Source: Lichenicoccus sp964242335 (GTDB taxonomy: Bacteria; Pseudomonadota; Alphaproteobacteria; Acetobacterales; Acetobacteraceae). From it: DNA of 64,000 bases. Below the pieces are notes generated by a model. That model had not been told where the DNA came from and ran no database searches. It saw only the letters and a list, made by a program, of their open reading frames with translations. The DNA is taken from contig CAXTAY010000004.1 in assembly GCA_964242335.1 (NCBI GenBank), positions 121,697 to 185,696 of the forward strand, read 5' to 3'. The position numbers and the translations under genes are program-made. Below, piece by piece: positions 52,203-62,176 of this stretch (positions are counted from its first letter, which is position 1; every line of letters begins with the position of its first letter).

Positions 52203-52790
52203 ATGAACGACCGCGTGGCGGATTACCCGATCGACCAGCTCTTCCTCGACCGCTGGTCGCCGCGCGCCTTCACCGGCGAGGCCATCCCCGAGGCGGAGCT
52301 GTTCAGCCTGATCGAGGCGGCGCGCTGGGCGCCGTCGTCGTACAACTCCCAGCCGTGGCGCTTCCTCTACGCACGCCGCGACACGCCGCACTGGGAGCGT
52401 TTCCTCGGGCTGCTGATCGAGTTCAACCGGAGCTGGGCGAAGCACGCCGCCGCCCTGCTGTTCGTGGTGTCGAAATCGACCCTGCTGCCTCCCGGCAAGG
52501 ACAGGGAGATCCCCTCGCACAGCCACTCCTTCGATGCCGGCTCGGCATTCGCCTGCCTGTCGCTGCAGGCTGCGAGATCCGGATGGGCCGCGCACGGCAT
52601 GGTCGGTGCGGACTTCGACCAGGCCTTCGCGGTGCTGCGGGTCCCGCAGGGCTATCGTGTGGAAGCCGCGGTCGCGATCGGCCGGCAGGGCGACGCGTCG
52701 ATCCTGCCGGAGCCGATGCGGGCGCGCGAGCAGCCGAACGGACGGATGAAGCTGGCCGAGATCGCCTTCGAGGGAGGCTTTCCCGGCTAG
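52203..52790 (+). CDS. Nitroreductase-family protein
   Basis: A 195-residue FMN-dependent oxidoreductase. The family opening RWSPRAFTGEAIPEAELFSLIEAARWAPSSYNSQPWRFLYARR gives the FMN-binding arginine and the SSYNSQPWRF motif. SFDAGSAFACLSLQAARSGWAAHGMVG follows for the dimer interface and flavin. The C-terminal AVAIGRQGD is also typical. Substrate is unknown; these enzymes reduce nitroaromatics or quinones. Not obviously in an operon with its convergent LysR neighbour. Confidence 0.92.
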   Translation: MNDRVADYPIDQLFLDRWSPRAFTGEAIPEAELFSLIEAARWAPSSYNSQPWRFLYARRDTPHWERFLGLLIEFNRSWAKHAAALLFVVSKSTLLPPGKDREIPSHSHSFDAGSAFACLSLQAARSGWAAHGMVGADFDQAFAVLRVPQGYRVEAAVAIGRQGDASILPEPMRAREQPNGRMKLAEIAFEGGFPG

Positions 52791-52831
52791 CAAGATCCCG
52801 CGGCACCGCCCCCGACTCGGTTCGGGACCAG

Positions 52832-53752
52832 CTACGCCGCCATGCTCGTCGTCGCGACCGCCCGCACCACGCCGCGGAACCAGGCTAGGAACGGGTCGCC
52901 GGCCTGCACGTGCGAGCAGACCAGCGTCGACTGCAGGCGGGTCTCGCCGAACGGGGGCGCCTGGAGCAGCAGATCCAGCGTCGTCGCGAAGCGACGCGCG
53001 AGTGCCGCCGATATCGTGGTCACCATGTCGGTGCAGGCGACGGCGGCGAGTGCGGCCGTGAAGTAGGGCGTCACCAGGCCGATCCGCCGCGTCACCGCGC
53101 TCCTGGCGAGCACCGCGTCGATCTCCGAGCGGCCGTCGCCGAGCAGCGCGACGCCGACATGCTGCCACTCCGCGTACTCGGCGATCGACCAGTCGTGTCC
53201 CGCCGCCGGATGGCCGCGTCGCATCACCAGTGACAGGCGGTCCTCGGCGACGATCTCGCTATAGACCCCGGGAGGCAGCGACGTGCTCGACAGCGCGAAG
53301 GCGAGATCCAGCGTGCCGCCTTCGAGCCGCTCCAGCACGTCCGGTGCATATGGCTCCACCCGCAGCGCCACGCTGGGGGCCTCGGCCGCGAGTCGCGCCA
53401 CGACACCCGGCAGGATGACGACGGCATGCATGTCGGCCGCCGCCAGACGCAGGGTGCGGCGCTCGATCAGGGGATCGAAGCCCTGCTGCCGGAACACGTC
53501 ACGCAGGTTGCCCATCGCCGCCGTCAGCTGCGGCCGGATCGCCTGCGCCCGCGGCGTCAGCACGTAGCCGTTGCGCGCCCGCACCAGCAGCGGATCGCCC
53601 TGAAGCTCGCGCAGCCGCGCCAGGGCCCGGCTCATCGCCGGCTGGCTCAACCCGACCTCGACTGCCGCCCGCGTCACGCTGCGTCGGCGCAGCAGCGCAT
53701 CGAGTGCCGGAACCAGGTTGAGGTCGAGGCCGGTTATATTCGGCTCACGCAT
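52832..53752 (-). CDS. LysR-family transcriptional regulator
   Basis: A 306-residue regulator with a helix-turn-helix (DLNLVPALDALLRRRSVTRAAVEVGLSQPAMSRALARLRELQGDPLLVRARNGYVLTPRA) and an effector domain (LRLAAADMHAVVILPGVVARL). It is divergently arranged with the NAD-epimerase-like gene across about 70 bases, the usual layout for a LysR regulator and its target. Start is uncertain between 53752 and in-frame ATG codons at 53764 and 53770, which have a weak GGAA upstream. A near-perfect palindrome covers the start region (see separate feature). Confidence 0.9.
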   Translation of the reverse strand: MREPNITGLDLNLVPALDALLRRRSVTRAAVEVGLSQPAMSRALARLRELQGDPLLVRARNGYVLTPRAQAIRPQLTAAMGNLRDVFRQQGFDPLIERRTLRLAAADMHAVVILPGVVARLAAEAPSVALRVEPYAPDVLERLEGGTLDLAFALSSTSLPPGVYSEIVAEDRLSLVMRRGHPAAGHDWSIAEYAEWQHVGVALLGDGRSEIDAVLARSAVTRRIGLVTPYFTAALAAVACTDMVTTISAALARRFATTLDLLLQAPPFGETRLQSTLVCSHVQAGDPFLAWFRGVVRAVATTSMAA

Positions 53753-53769
53753 GTTGATGATCATAAACA
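53752..53769. promoter_or_regulatory. Near-perfect 18-bp palindrome, candidate LysR operator
   Basis: TGTTgATGATCATaAACA at 53752-53769 is symmetric except at one pair. It lies at the LysR start and in the spacer between the divergent genes. LysR proteins bind interrupted palindromes next to their own start, so this may be their operator; base matches alone do not prove it. Confidence 0.4.
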
Positions 53770-53823
53770 TGCATTTCCAACATACCAAGCCGGTTCGCTA
53801 GCTTGGTGTCGAGGAGAATGCTC

Positions 53824-54768
53824 ATGCATGGATCGATCGTCATCCTGGGTTTCGGCGCCGTAGGAAGCGCCACCACGCAGGCGCTGCTGGCAGAAGGCCG
53901 CAGCGTATCGGTGGCGCAACGCAGCCGGCCCGCCGACCTGCCGCCGCAGGCTGGCTTCCGTGCCTGCGACGTGCTCGACCAGCAGGCCGTCCACCGTGCG
54001 GTCGAGGGCGCGAGCCAGGTCGTCCTCGCCGTGGGCTTCGCCTACGACGCCCGCGTGTGGCGCACCGCGTGGCCGAAGGCGATGACCAACGTCGTCGAGG
54101 CCTGCGCACGCACCGGTGCGCGCCTGGTCTTCGTCGACGGTCTGTACATGCTCGGGCCGCAGCGCGATGCGCTGCGCGAGGACATGCCGCTGACGGCGCG
54201 CGGCGCCAAGCCGGTGGTCCGAAGCGCGGTGACGCGGATCTGGCAGGCCGCCGCCGCGGCGGGGCGGGTGCGGGTCGCCGCCTTGCGGGCGCCGGACTTC
54301 TACGGCCCGGCCGTCACCGTGTCGCATCTCGGCACCACCGGTTTCGGCGCGATCGCGCGGGGCAGGGGCGCCCTGCTGCTGGCGCCGCCCGACACGCCGC
54401 ACGACTTCGCCTACGTGCCCGACATCGCCCGCGCCGTGGTCACGCTGCTCGACGCTCCCGACGACGCCTACGGCCAGGTCTGGAACATGCCCTGCGCGCC
54501 CACCCGGACCCCGCGCGAGATCCTCCGCCTCGGAGCCGAGGCACTCGGAGCCCGGCTCAGGCTCAGGGCGGTTCCGCTCCGGCTGCTGCCACCGCTCGGC
54601 CTGCTGTCGACCTTCATGCGCGAGGTCGCCGACGTGGGCTTCACCTGGGATCGGCCGTACCGCGTCGATGGCCGGAAGTTCACCTCCCGCTTCTGGTCCG
54701 ACGTGACCCCGTTCGAGGTGGGCGCTCCGGCCACCGCCCGCTCGTTCGTGCCTTCCGGTCGACGCTGA
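53824..54768 (+). CDS. NAD-dependent epimerase/dehydratase-like protein (extended SDR)
   Basis: A 314-residue Rossmann-fold protein. It opens SIVILGFGAVGSATTQALLAEGRSVSVAQRSRP (nucleotide-binding GxGxxG), with DVLDQQAVHRAVEGASQVVLAVGFAY, then LVFVDGLYMLGPQ containing the active-site Tyr-like residue and DFAYVPDIARAVVTLLDAPDDAYGQVWNM. The typical YxxxK is replaced by a Y-free region, so it is better called SDR-like; it may be an atypical or NmrA-type member. Start 53824 has GAGGAG seven bases upstream. Divergent to the LysR gene that may control it. Confidence 0.78.
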   Translation: MHGSIVILGFGAVGSATTQALLAEGRSVSVAQRSRPADLPPQAGFRACDVLDQQAVHRAVEGASQVVLAVGFAYDARVWRTAWPKAMTNVVEACARTGARLVFVDGLYMLGPQRDALREDMPLTARGAKPVVRSAVTRIWQAAAAAGRVRVAALRAPDFYGPAVTVSHLGTTGFGAIARGRGALLLAPPDTPHDFAYVPDIARAVVTLLDAPDDAYGQVWNMPCAPTRTPREILRLGAEALGARLRLRAVPLRLLPPLGLLSTFMREVADVGFTWDRPYRVDGRKFTSRFWSDVTPFEVGAPATARSFVPSGRR

Positions 54769-54775
54769 GGTCCTC

Positions 54776-54803
54776 GAGCCGGCGGCGTCGACCCCGCCGG
54801 CTC
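54776..54803. terminator. Bidirectional terminator between convergent genes
   Basis: GAGCCGGCGG (54776-54785), loop CGTCGACC, CCGCCGGCTC (54794-54803): a perfect ten-base-pair GC-rich stem between the epimerase-like gene and ispDF. It overlaps two bases of ispDF's stop. Symmetric and suited to both directions. Confidence 0.7.
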
Positions 54804-55902
54804 AGGGCAGCAGGATGGTGGCGCTGGCCTGGCAGGCGATGCCCTCGCCGCGCCCGGTGAAACCGAGCCGCTCCGTCGTCGTCGCCTTGACCGAGATCCG
54901 ACCGATCTCGGTGCGCAGCAGTGCGGCCAGACGCTCGCGCATCCGGCCTGCGTGCGGACCGATCTTGGGCCGCTCGCAGATCAGGGTGACGTCGGCGTTC
55001 ACCAGCATGCCGCCGCGCGCCGCGATGCGCTCCCCGGCATGGATCAGGAACCTCGCGCTGTCGGCGTCCTTCCAGTCCGCCTCGCTCGGCGGGAAATGGT
55101 GGCCGATATCGCCTTCGGCCAGCGCGCCGTAGATCGCGTCGCACAGCGCGTGCAGACCGACATCGGCATCGGAATGACCGGCGAGACCGTGTTCGTGCGC
55201 GACCTCGATGCCGCAGAGCATCAGCGGCCGCGCGGCGCCGAAGGCGTGCACGTCGAAGCCGGTGCCGGTGCGCGGCAGCAGCGTCGCGCCGGCGGCCCCG
55301 CTCTCGCCCCCGCCCTCGACCAGGGCGACCGGGATGCCGGCACGCTCGAGCAGGACCGCATCGTCGTCGATCTCGCTGCCGTCATGCGCCCGGTACAGGT
55401 CGCGCAGGGTGAGGAACACGAAGCCCTGCGGGCTCTGCGCCCGATACAGGCCGCGACCTGCGACGCTGCCGGTGATCTCGCCCGCAACGGCGCGCTTGAG
55501 GCTGTCGCCGACGGCGAGGCAGGTGACGGCACCCTCGTGGGTCTCGAGTGCGGCGATCACCGATCGCACCAGGCCCGACGCCGCGCAGGGGCGCCCGCCG
55601 TCATGCACCAGCACCAGGTCGGGGCAGGAGGCCGGCGGCAGCGCGTCAAGCGCCTCGAGCCCCCGACGCACGCTCTGCGCGCGTGTCTCGCCGCCGGCGA
55701 CCGTCGGGCGCAGCTTGCCGGCGCCGCCGAGCAGCGGGTCGAGCAAGAGCGCATCGCCGATCGGCTGCAGCACGTCGACATGCGCGAGCAGGGCGTCGGC
55801 CGCCTGACGTATGGCGGCGAGCGCTGCCGGCGGAGGCGACTGCCCGGTGGGCACGGTGCCGGGACGTGGTCCGCCGGCGAGAAGGAGGGCTGCGACGCGC
55901 AT
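54802..55902 (-). CDS. ispDF: IspDF: MEP-pathway bifunctional protein with a degenerate IspD half
   Basis: A 366-residue fusion of 2-C-methyl-D-erythritol 4-phosphate cytidylyltransferase (IspD) and 2,4-cyclodiphosphate synthase (IspF). The IspF half is intact: GTGFDVHAFG (Asp/His zinc ligands), LAGHSDADVGLHALCDAIYGA, LAEGDIGHHFPPSEADWKDADS and ISVKATTTERLGFTGRGEGIA. In the IspD half the CTP-loop motif (normally AAGxGxRx..PKQ) reads LAGGPRPGTVPTGQSP, with the essential lysine missing; GGETRAQSVRRGL is kept, VLVHDAARP is VLVHDGGRP and QTPQ is QSPQ. It is 10-30 residues shorter than usual. Activity of the IspD half is doubtful. Confidence 0.85.
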   Translation of the reverse strand: MRVAALLLAGGPRPGTVPTGQSPPPAALAAIRQAADALLAHVDVLQPIGDALLLDPLLGGAGKLRPTVAGGETRAQSVRRGLEALDALPPASCPDLVLVHDGGRPCAASGLVRSVIAALETHEGAVTCLAVGDSLKRAVAGEITGSVAGRGLYRAQSPQGFVFLTLRDLYRAHDGSEIDDDAVLLERAGIPVALVEGGGESGAAGATLLPRTGTGFDVHAFGAARPLMLCGIEVAHEHGLAGHSDADVGLHALCDAIYGALAEGDIGHHFPPSEADWKDADSARFLIHAGERIAARGGMLVNADVTLICERPKIGPHAGRMRERLAALLRTEIGRISVKATTTERLGFTGRGEGIACQASATILLP

Positions 55903-56014
55903 CGCGGAGCAATGCTGTGCGGCGCGGCAGGCGTCAAGCTTGACCGGGCGCCGCCTGTCTCACCGTCCGGTCTTGATTGCGCGTGGCGAGGCACTCCGTT
56001 ACCCTGCCCAAATC

Positions 56015-57151
56015 ATGAGCAATCGATACGACATGCGTGATCCCCGGTCGGTTTCCGTCCTGGACGACGAGATTGCCTCGACATCGCGCAGCAGCCGCGC
56101 CGCGGCGCTGCCGCCGATCGATCTCGGCAGCGTGCGCCTGGAAGTTCCGGTGATCATGGCGCCGATGTCCGGGGTCACCGACCTGCCGTTCCGCAGGCTG
56201 GCGCGCCGGCTGGGCGCGGGCTTGGTGATCTCGGAGATGATCGCCTCCTGGGCGATGGTACGCGAGAACGCGGCGACGCTGCGCATGGCCGAGGTCGCGC
56301 AGGATGGCGGTCCGAACGCGGTGCAGCTCGCCGGCTGCGATCCCGACGCGATGGCCCAGGCGGCGCGCATCGCCGTCGATCGCGGCGCCGACCTGATCGA
56401 CATCAATTTCGGCTGCCCGGTGAAGAAGGTGGCGGTCGGCCAGATGGCCGGCTCGGCGCTGATGCGCGACGAGGTGCTGGCCGCGGCGCTGCTGCGGGCG
56501 GTGGTGCGCGCGGTCCCGGTTCCGGTAACGCTGAAGATGCGCATGGGCTGGGATCACCAGAGCCTGAACGCGCCCGCCCTGGCGCGGATCGCGCAGGAGA
56601 GCGGGATACGCCTGGTCACCGTGCACGGCCGCACCCGGCAGCAGTTCTATACCGGGCAGGCGGACTGGTCGTTCGTGCGCCGGGTGAAGCAGGCGACCTC
56701 GCTGCCGGTGGTGGTGAACGGCGACATCACCAGTGTCGCGGGCGCGCGACGGGCCCTGGCGGAGTCCGGCGCCGACGGGGTGATGATCGGCCGCGGCTGC
56801 TACGGGCGCCCCTGGCTGCCTGCACAGGTCGCGTCCGCCCTGGTGCACGGCGCCGATATTCCCGACCCGGACCTGGAGGCCGAGCGGACGATCGTGCTGG
56901 AGCATTACCGCGCGATGCTGGAGCATTTCGGCCGCCAGCCCGGCCTGCGGCTGGCACGCAAGCACGTCTCCTGGTACTCGGCCGGGCTGGTCGACTCCGC
57001 GGGCTTCCGGGCGGCGATCAACCGGATCGATGATGCCGATGCGGCGCTGGCGATGATCTCGGAGTTCTACGCGCGGCAGATCGGCCTCGGTCTCGGCCGC
57101 GCCGCGCGCGAGCCCGCGAGCGCGCCCGCGCCGATGAGCGCGGCCGCGTGA
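56015..57151 (+). CDS. dusB: tRNA-dihydrouridine synthase B (NifR3)
   Basis: A 378-residue flavoprotein reducing uridine in tRNA. Motifs: VPVIMAPMSGVTDLPFRRLARRLGAGLVISEMIAS, the catalytic cysteine in DINFGCPVKKVAVGQMAGSALM, VTLKMRMGWD, VTVHGRTRQQFYTGQADWSFV and NGDITSVAGARRALAESGADGVMIGRG. It was first called nifR3 because it lies upstream of ntrBC in diazotrophs, as here. The start ATG 56015 lacks a strong ribosome site; an in-frame ATG at 56033 is possible. The stop overlaps the ntrB GTG. Confidence 0.95.
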   Translation: MSNRYDMRDPRSVSVLDDEIASTSRSSRAAALPPIDLGSVRLEVPVIMAPMSGVTDLPFRRLARRLGAGLVISEMIASWAMVRENAATLRMAEVAQDGGPNAVQLAGCDPDAMAQAARIAVDRGADLIDINFGCPVKKVAVGQMAGSALMRDEVLAAALLRAVVRAVPVPVTLKMRMGWDHQSLNAPALARIAQESGIRLVTVHGRTRQQFYTGQADWSFVRRVKQATSLPVVVNGDITSVAGARRALAESGADGVMIGRGCYGRPWLPAQVASALVHGADIPDPDLEAERTIVLEHYRAMLEHFGRQPGLRLARKHVSWYSAGLVDSAGFRAAINRIDDADAALAMISEFYARQIGLGLGRAAREPASAPAPMSAAA

Positions 57152-58350
57152 GGACAGCCCTGTCGCGGGCCAAGAGCAAGCCGACGGCGGAAGCGGTCGG
57201 GGACTCCGGCCACGACAAGACCCGTGTGCGCACCGGAGCGCTGCCGTCGGCGGCGGTGGCCGGGGTCGGGTTGATCGATCACGCCTCGATGATCGACAGC
57301 CTGCTGGTGCCGGTCGTGCTGCTCGATCCATCCAACCGGATCCGCTACGCCAACGTGGCGGCCGAGAATTTCTTCGGCACGTCGGTGTCCCAGCTGCGCC
57401 ATCACGCGATGGTCGATTTCCTGTCCGGCGATCACCCGCTGTTCCTGCTGGTCGATCAGGTACGCCGGCGCGGCACCAGCGTGGTCGAGCACGAGCTGGT
57501 GCTGGAGGGACCGCGGCTGCACCGACGGGGGATCACGGTGCAGGGAACCGGCCTCGCCGAGGAGCCGGGGTCGGTGATGCTGACCCTGCACGACGCCTCG
57601 GCGGCGCGCGCGCTCGACCGTCAGCTCACCTTCCGCAGCGCCGCGCGCAGCGTCTCCGGGATGGCGGCGATCCTGGCCCACGAGGTGAAGAACCCGCTAT
57701 CGGGCATACGCGGTGCCGCACAGCTGCTCGAGGGGTCTGTCGCCGAGGACGACCGTGAGCTCGCGATCCTGATCCGCGACGAGGCCGACCGGATCCGCGC
57801 GCTGGTCGAGCGCATGGAGATGTTCAACGAGAAGGGGATCACCCGCGGCGCGGTCAACATCCACCGCGTGCTGGAACACGTGCGCACGCTGGCGCAGACC
57901 GGCTTCGCCGCCCACCTGCGCATCGTCGAGAACTACGACCCCTCGCTGCCCCCGGTGCTGGGCAACCGGGACCAGCTGGTGCAGGTGCTGCTCAACCTGG
58001 TGAAGAACGCGGCGGAGGCGATCAGCAGCGAGGGCGGCAGCGGCGAGATCACCCTGTGCACCGCCTACCGCCACAGCGTCCGCCTGGCGGTGCCGGGATC
58101 GGATCAGCGCGTCCACCTGCCGCTGATGGTCACGGTTCGGGACAACGGGCCCGGGATCCCGGACCACATCCGGCCGCACCTGTTCGAGCCGTTCCTGACC
58201 ACCAAGCCGACCGGCAGTGGCCTTGGTCTTGCACTGGCGGCGAAGATCGTCGGCGACCATGGCGGGATCATCGAGGTGGAGAGCATGCCCGGGCGGACCG
58301 AAGTGCTGCTGCACCTGCCCGTGCTGACCGACGAGACGGAACCGAGTTGA
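57148..58350 (+). CDS. ntrB: Nitrogen regulation sensor histidine kinase NtrB
   Basis: A 400-residue cytosolic kinase of the NtrBC nitrogen-control system, which phosphorylates NtrC under nitrogen limitation and is modulated by PII. A PAS-like region (MIDSLLVPVVLLDPSNRIRYANVAAENFFGTSVSQL) is followed by the H-box AHEVKNPLSGIRGAAQLLE with the phospho-histidine near residue 176, then LLNLVKNAAEAI (N-box) and DNGPGIPDHIRPHLFEPFLTTKPTGSGLGLALAAKIV (G-boxes). GTG 57148 overlaps dusB's stop. Strongly supported by gene order. Confidence 0.95.
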   Translation: MRTALSRAKSKPTAEAVGDSGHDKTRVRTGALPSAAVAGVGLIDHASMIDSLLVPVVLLDPSNRIRYANVAAENFFGTSVSQLRHHAMVDFLSGDHPLFLLVDQVRRRGTSVVEHELVLEGPRLHRRGITVQGTGLAEEPGSVMLTLHDASAARALDRQLTFRSAARSVSGMAAILAHEVKNPLSGIRGAAQLLEGSVAEDDRELAILIRDEADRIRALVERMEMFNEKGITRGAVNIHRVLEHVRTLAQTGFAAHLRIVENYDPSLPPVLGNRDQLVQVLLNLVKNAAEAISSEGGSGEITLCTAYRHSVRLAVPGSDQRVHLPLMVTVRDNGPGIPDHIRPHLFEPFLTTKPTGSGLGLALAAKIVGDHGGIIEVESMPGRTEVLLHLPVLTDETEPS

Positions 58351-58435
58351 CGGCGACATCTGCTCCGGAGCAGGTGCCGATCGGACAGAGCGCCTGATCG
58401 CGCCGTGATGCGGTCCGGCTTGATCGAGAGAGTGC

Positions 58436-59883
<1,448 letters not shown>

Positions 59884-59908
59884 GGCGGAGTTCGGTATCC
59901 TGAAGGCG

Positions 59909-62176
59909 ATGCGATCCTTGCGGTGGCCCCCCTCATGGCACCTTCACGAGCAGCCGAGGCGGCTGCGCACGGTGATGCTCGGCAAGATCGGCACCCTGGT
60001 GCTCGCCGCCACCGCGCTGGCGCTGGGTGTCGCCACCTTCTCGGTGCTGTCGGGGGGCATGACGCTGGCGCACCGGCCGCGGGTCGAGATCGTCCTGTTC
60101 AGCCTGAACCTGCTGGTGCTGGCGCTGCTGGCCACCGCCCTGGTGATGCGCCTGGCCAAGGTGCTCGGCGAGCGCCGTCGTGGGCTCGCGGGATCACGCC
60201 TGCACGTCCGTCTGGTGCTGCTGTTCGGCGTCGTGGCGGTGCTGCCGACGACGGTGGTGGGGGTTTTCGCGGCCGCCTTCTTCCACCTCGGCATCCAGAT
60301 GTGGTTCAACGACCGGGTGCGCACCGCGCTCGACGAGGCGCTGCAGGCCTCCACCGGCTACCTGCAGGAGCACAACAACAACATCCGGGTCGACGCGCTG
60401 GCGATGGCCAACGACCTGTCGCAGAACGGCGCCGTGTTCTACCTCGACCAGCGCGACCTGCAGCAGCTGCTGATGGAGCAGATGTATGCGCGCGACCTGT
60501 CGGAGGCCGCGATCTTCAACCCGGTCAACAACCAGGTGCTGGCCTCGCACGGTCTGCTCAACGGCCCCGAGGTGACCCTGCCGCCGCCCTCGGCGACGAT
60601 CCTGGCGCGCAGCGGCGACGTGGCGATCCAGGATTCCACCGACGGGCGCACCGTCAGCGCCGTGGTCGGGCTGGGCGACTCGCCCTCGCCAACCCTGATG
60701 CTGATGATCACCCGGCCGGCGGATCCGGTGATCCTCGACCACATGCGCAAGACCCAGAGCGTCGTCGCCGACTATCACCGCCTGGACCAGAACCGCTCCG
60801 GCCTGCAGATCACCTTCGTGATGATCTTCGCCCTGGTGGCGCTGCTGGTGCTGGCCGCGGCAGTGCTGGTGGGACTGGTGCTGGCCAACCAGATCGCCCA
60901 TCCGGTCGGCCTGCTGATCCTGGCGGCGGAACGGGTGCGTGAGGGCGATCTCGGGGTGCGCGTCCCGGAGGCGGAACGCGAGGACGAGGTCGCCGGCCTG
61001 TCTCGCGCCTTCAACCGCATGATCGACCAGCTCTCCGCCCAGCGCGGCGAGCTGATGGTCGCCTACAGCCAGATCAACGAGCGCCGCCGCTTCACCGAGG
61101 CGGTGCTGTCCGGCGTCTCCTCTGGCGTGATCGGGCTGGATGCGGAGCAGCGCGTGGAGCTGCCCAACCTGGCCGCCGGCACCCTGCTCGGCTTCGACCT
61201 GATGGCCGCGGCAGGGCAGAGCCTCGCCGCACTGGTGCCGGAATTCTCCGGCCTGCTGGCGCTGGCGCGGCAGAACCCGGAGCGGCCGCAGACCGCGGAG
61301 GTGCAGAGCGGACGGCGCACCCTGCTGGTGCGGATCGGCCCGGAGATGAAGGGCGCGGTGACCGAGGGCTACGTGGTGACCTTCGACGACATCACCGAGC
61401 TGCAGTCGGCACAGCGCAAGGCCGCCTGGGCCGACGTCGCGCGACGCATCGCGCACGAGATCAAGAACCCGCTGACGCCGATCCAGCTCTCGGCCGAGCG
61501 CCTGAAGCGACGCTTCCTGCGCGAGATCCAATCCGATCCCGAGACGTTCAGCCAGTGCGCCGACACCATCGTACGCCACGTCGGCGATATCGGACGCATG
61601 GTCGACGAGTTCTCGGCCTTCGCGCGCATGCCGCAGCCGCTGATCAAGCAGGAGGACATCTCGCGCATCGTGCGCGAGGCGCTGATCCTGCAGAAGAGCG
61701 CGCATCCCGAGCTGCGCTTCCAGACCGACCTGCCCGATCGCGGACCGATGGCGCCGTGCGATCGCCGGCTGATCGGCCAGGCGCTGACCAACCTGCTGCA
61801 GAACGCCGCCGACGGGATCGGCATGCGGCCGGCCGAGCCAGGGGAGGTTCCGGTGGAGCATGCGGCCGGCGGATCCGGCCTGATCAGCGCGCTGCGCGGA
61901 ACCATCTGGATCCGCTTGCGCTCGGATTCACGCGAGATTTCTATCTCGGTCGCGGATGACGGCGTCGGTCTGCCCCACGTCGACCGGCTGCGGCTGACGG
62001 AGCCCTACGTGACGCACAAGCCGAAAGGCACGGGGCTGGGGCTTGCCATCGTCAAGAAGATCATGGAGGACCACGGTGGATCGATCACGCTCGATGATCG
62101 AGCCGACGGCAGAGGAGCGATCGCGACGTTGAGCCTGCCTGTACCGATCCCTGAAGGCGGCCCGCATGGCGCATGA
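59909..62176 (+). CDS. ntrY: NtrY membrane sensor histidine kinase
   Basis: A 755-residue membrane kinase partnered with NtrX. Transmembrane segments at the N-terminus (IGTLVLAATALALGVATFSVLSG, VEIVLFSLNLLVLALLATALVM, LVLLFGVVAVLPTTVVGVFAAAFF), a large extracytoplasmic sensor loop, another segment (ITFVMIFALVALLVLAAAVLVGLVLA) and HAMP domain follow. A PAS domain precedes the H-box in VARRIAHEIKNPLTPIQLSAERL (phospho-His near residue 515), N-box NLLQNAADGIG and G-boxes DDGVGLPHVDRLRLTEPYVTHKPKGTGLGLAIVKKIMED. It lies 25 bases after ntrC and overlaps ntrX by 11 bases. Confidence 0.95.
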   Translation: MRSLRWPPSWHLHEQPRRLRTVMLGKIGTLVLAATALALGVATFSVLSGGMTLAHRPRVEIVLFSLNLLVLALLATALVMRLAKVLGERRRGLAGSRLHVRLVLLFGVVAVLPTTVVGVFAAAFFHLGIQMWFNDRVRTALDEALQASTGYLQEHNNNIRVDALAMANDLSQNGAVFYLDQRDLQQLLMEQMYARDLSEAAIFNPVNNQVLASHGLLNGPEVTLPPPSATILARSGDVAIQDSTDGRTVSAVVGLGDSPSPTLMLMITRPADPVILDHMRKTQSVVADYHRLDQNRSGLQITFVMIFALVALLVLAAAVLVGLVLANQIAHPVGLLILAAERVREGDLGVRVPEAEREDEVAGLSRAFNRMIDQLSAQRGELMVAYSQINERRRFTEAVLSGVSSGVIGLDAEQRVELPNLAAGTLLGFDLMAAAGQSLAALVPEFSGLLALARQNPERPQTAEVQSGRRTLLVRIGPEMKGAVTEGYVVTFDDITELQSAQRKAAWADVARRIAHEIKNPLTPIQLSAERLKRRFLREIQSDPETFSQCADTIVRHVGDIGRMVDEFSAFARMPQPLIKQEDISRIVREALILQKSAHPELRFQTDLPDRGPMAPCDRRLIGQALTNLLQNAADGIGMRPAEPGEVPVEHAAGGSGLISALRGTIWIRLRSDSREISISVADDGVGLPHVDRLRLTEPYVTHKPKGTGLGLAIVKKIMEDHGGSITLDDRADGRGAIATLSLPVPIPEGGPHGA

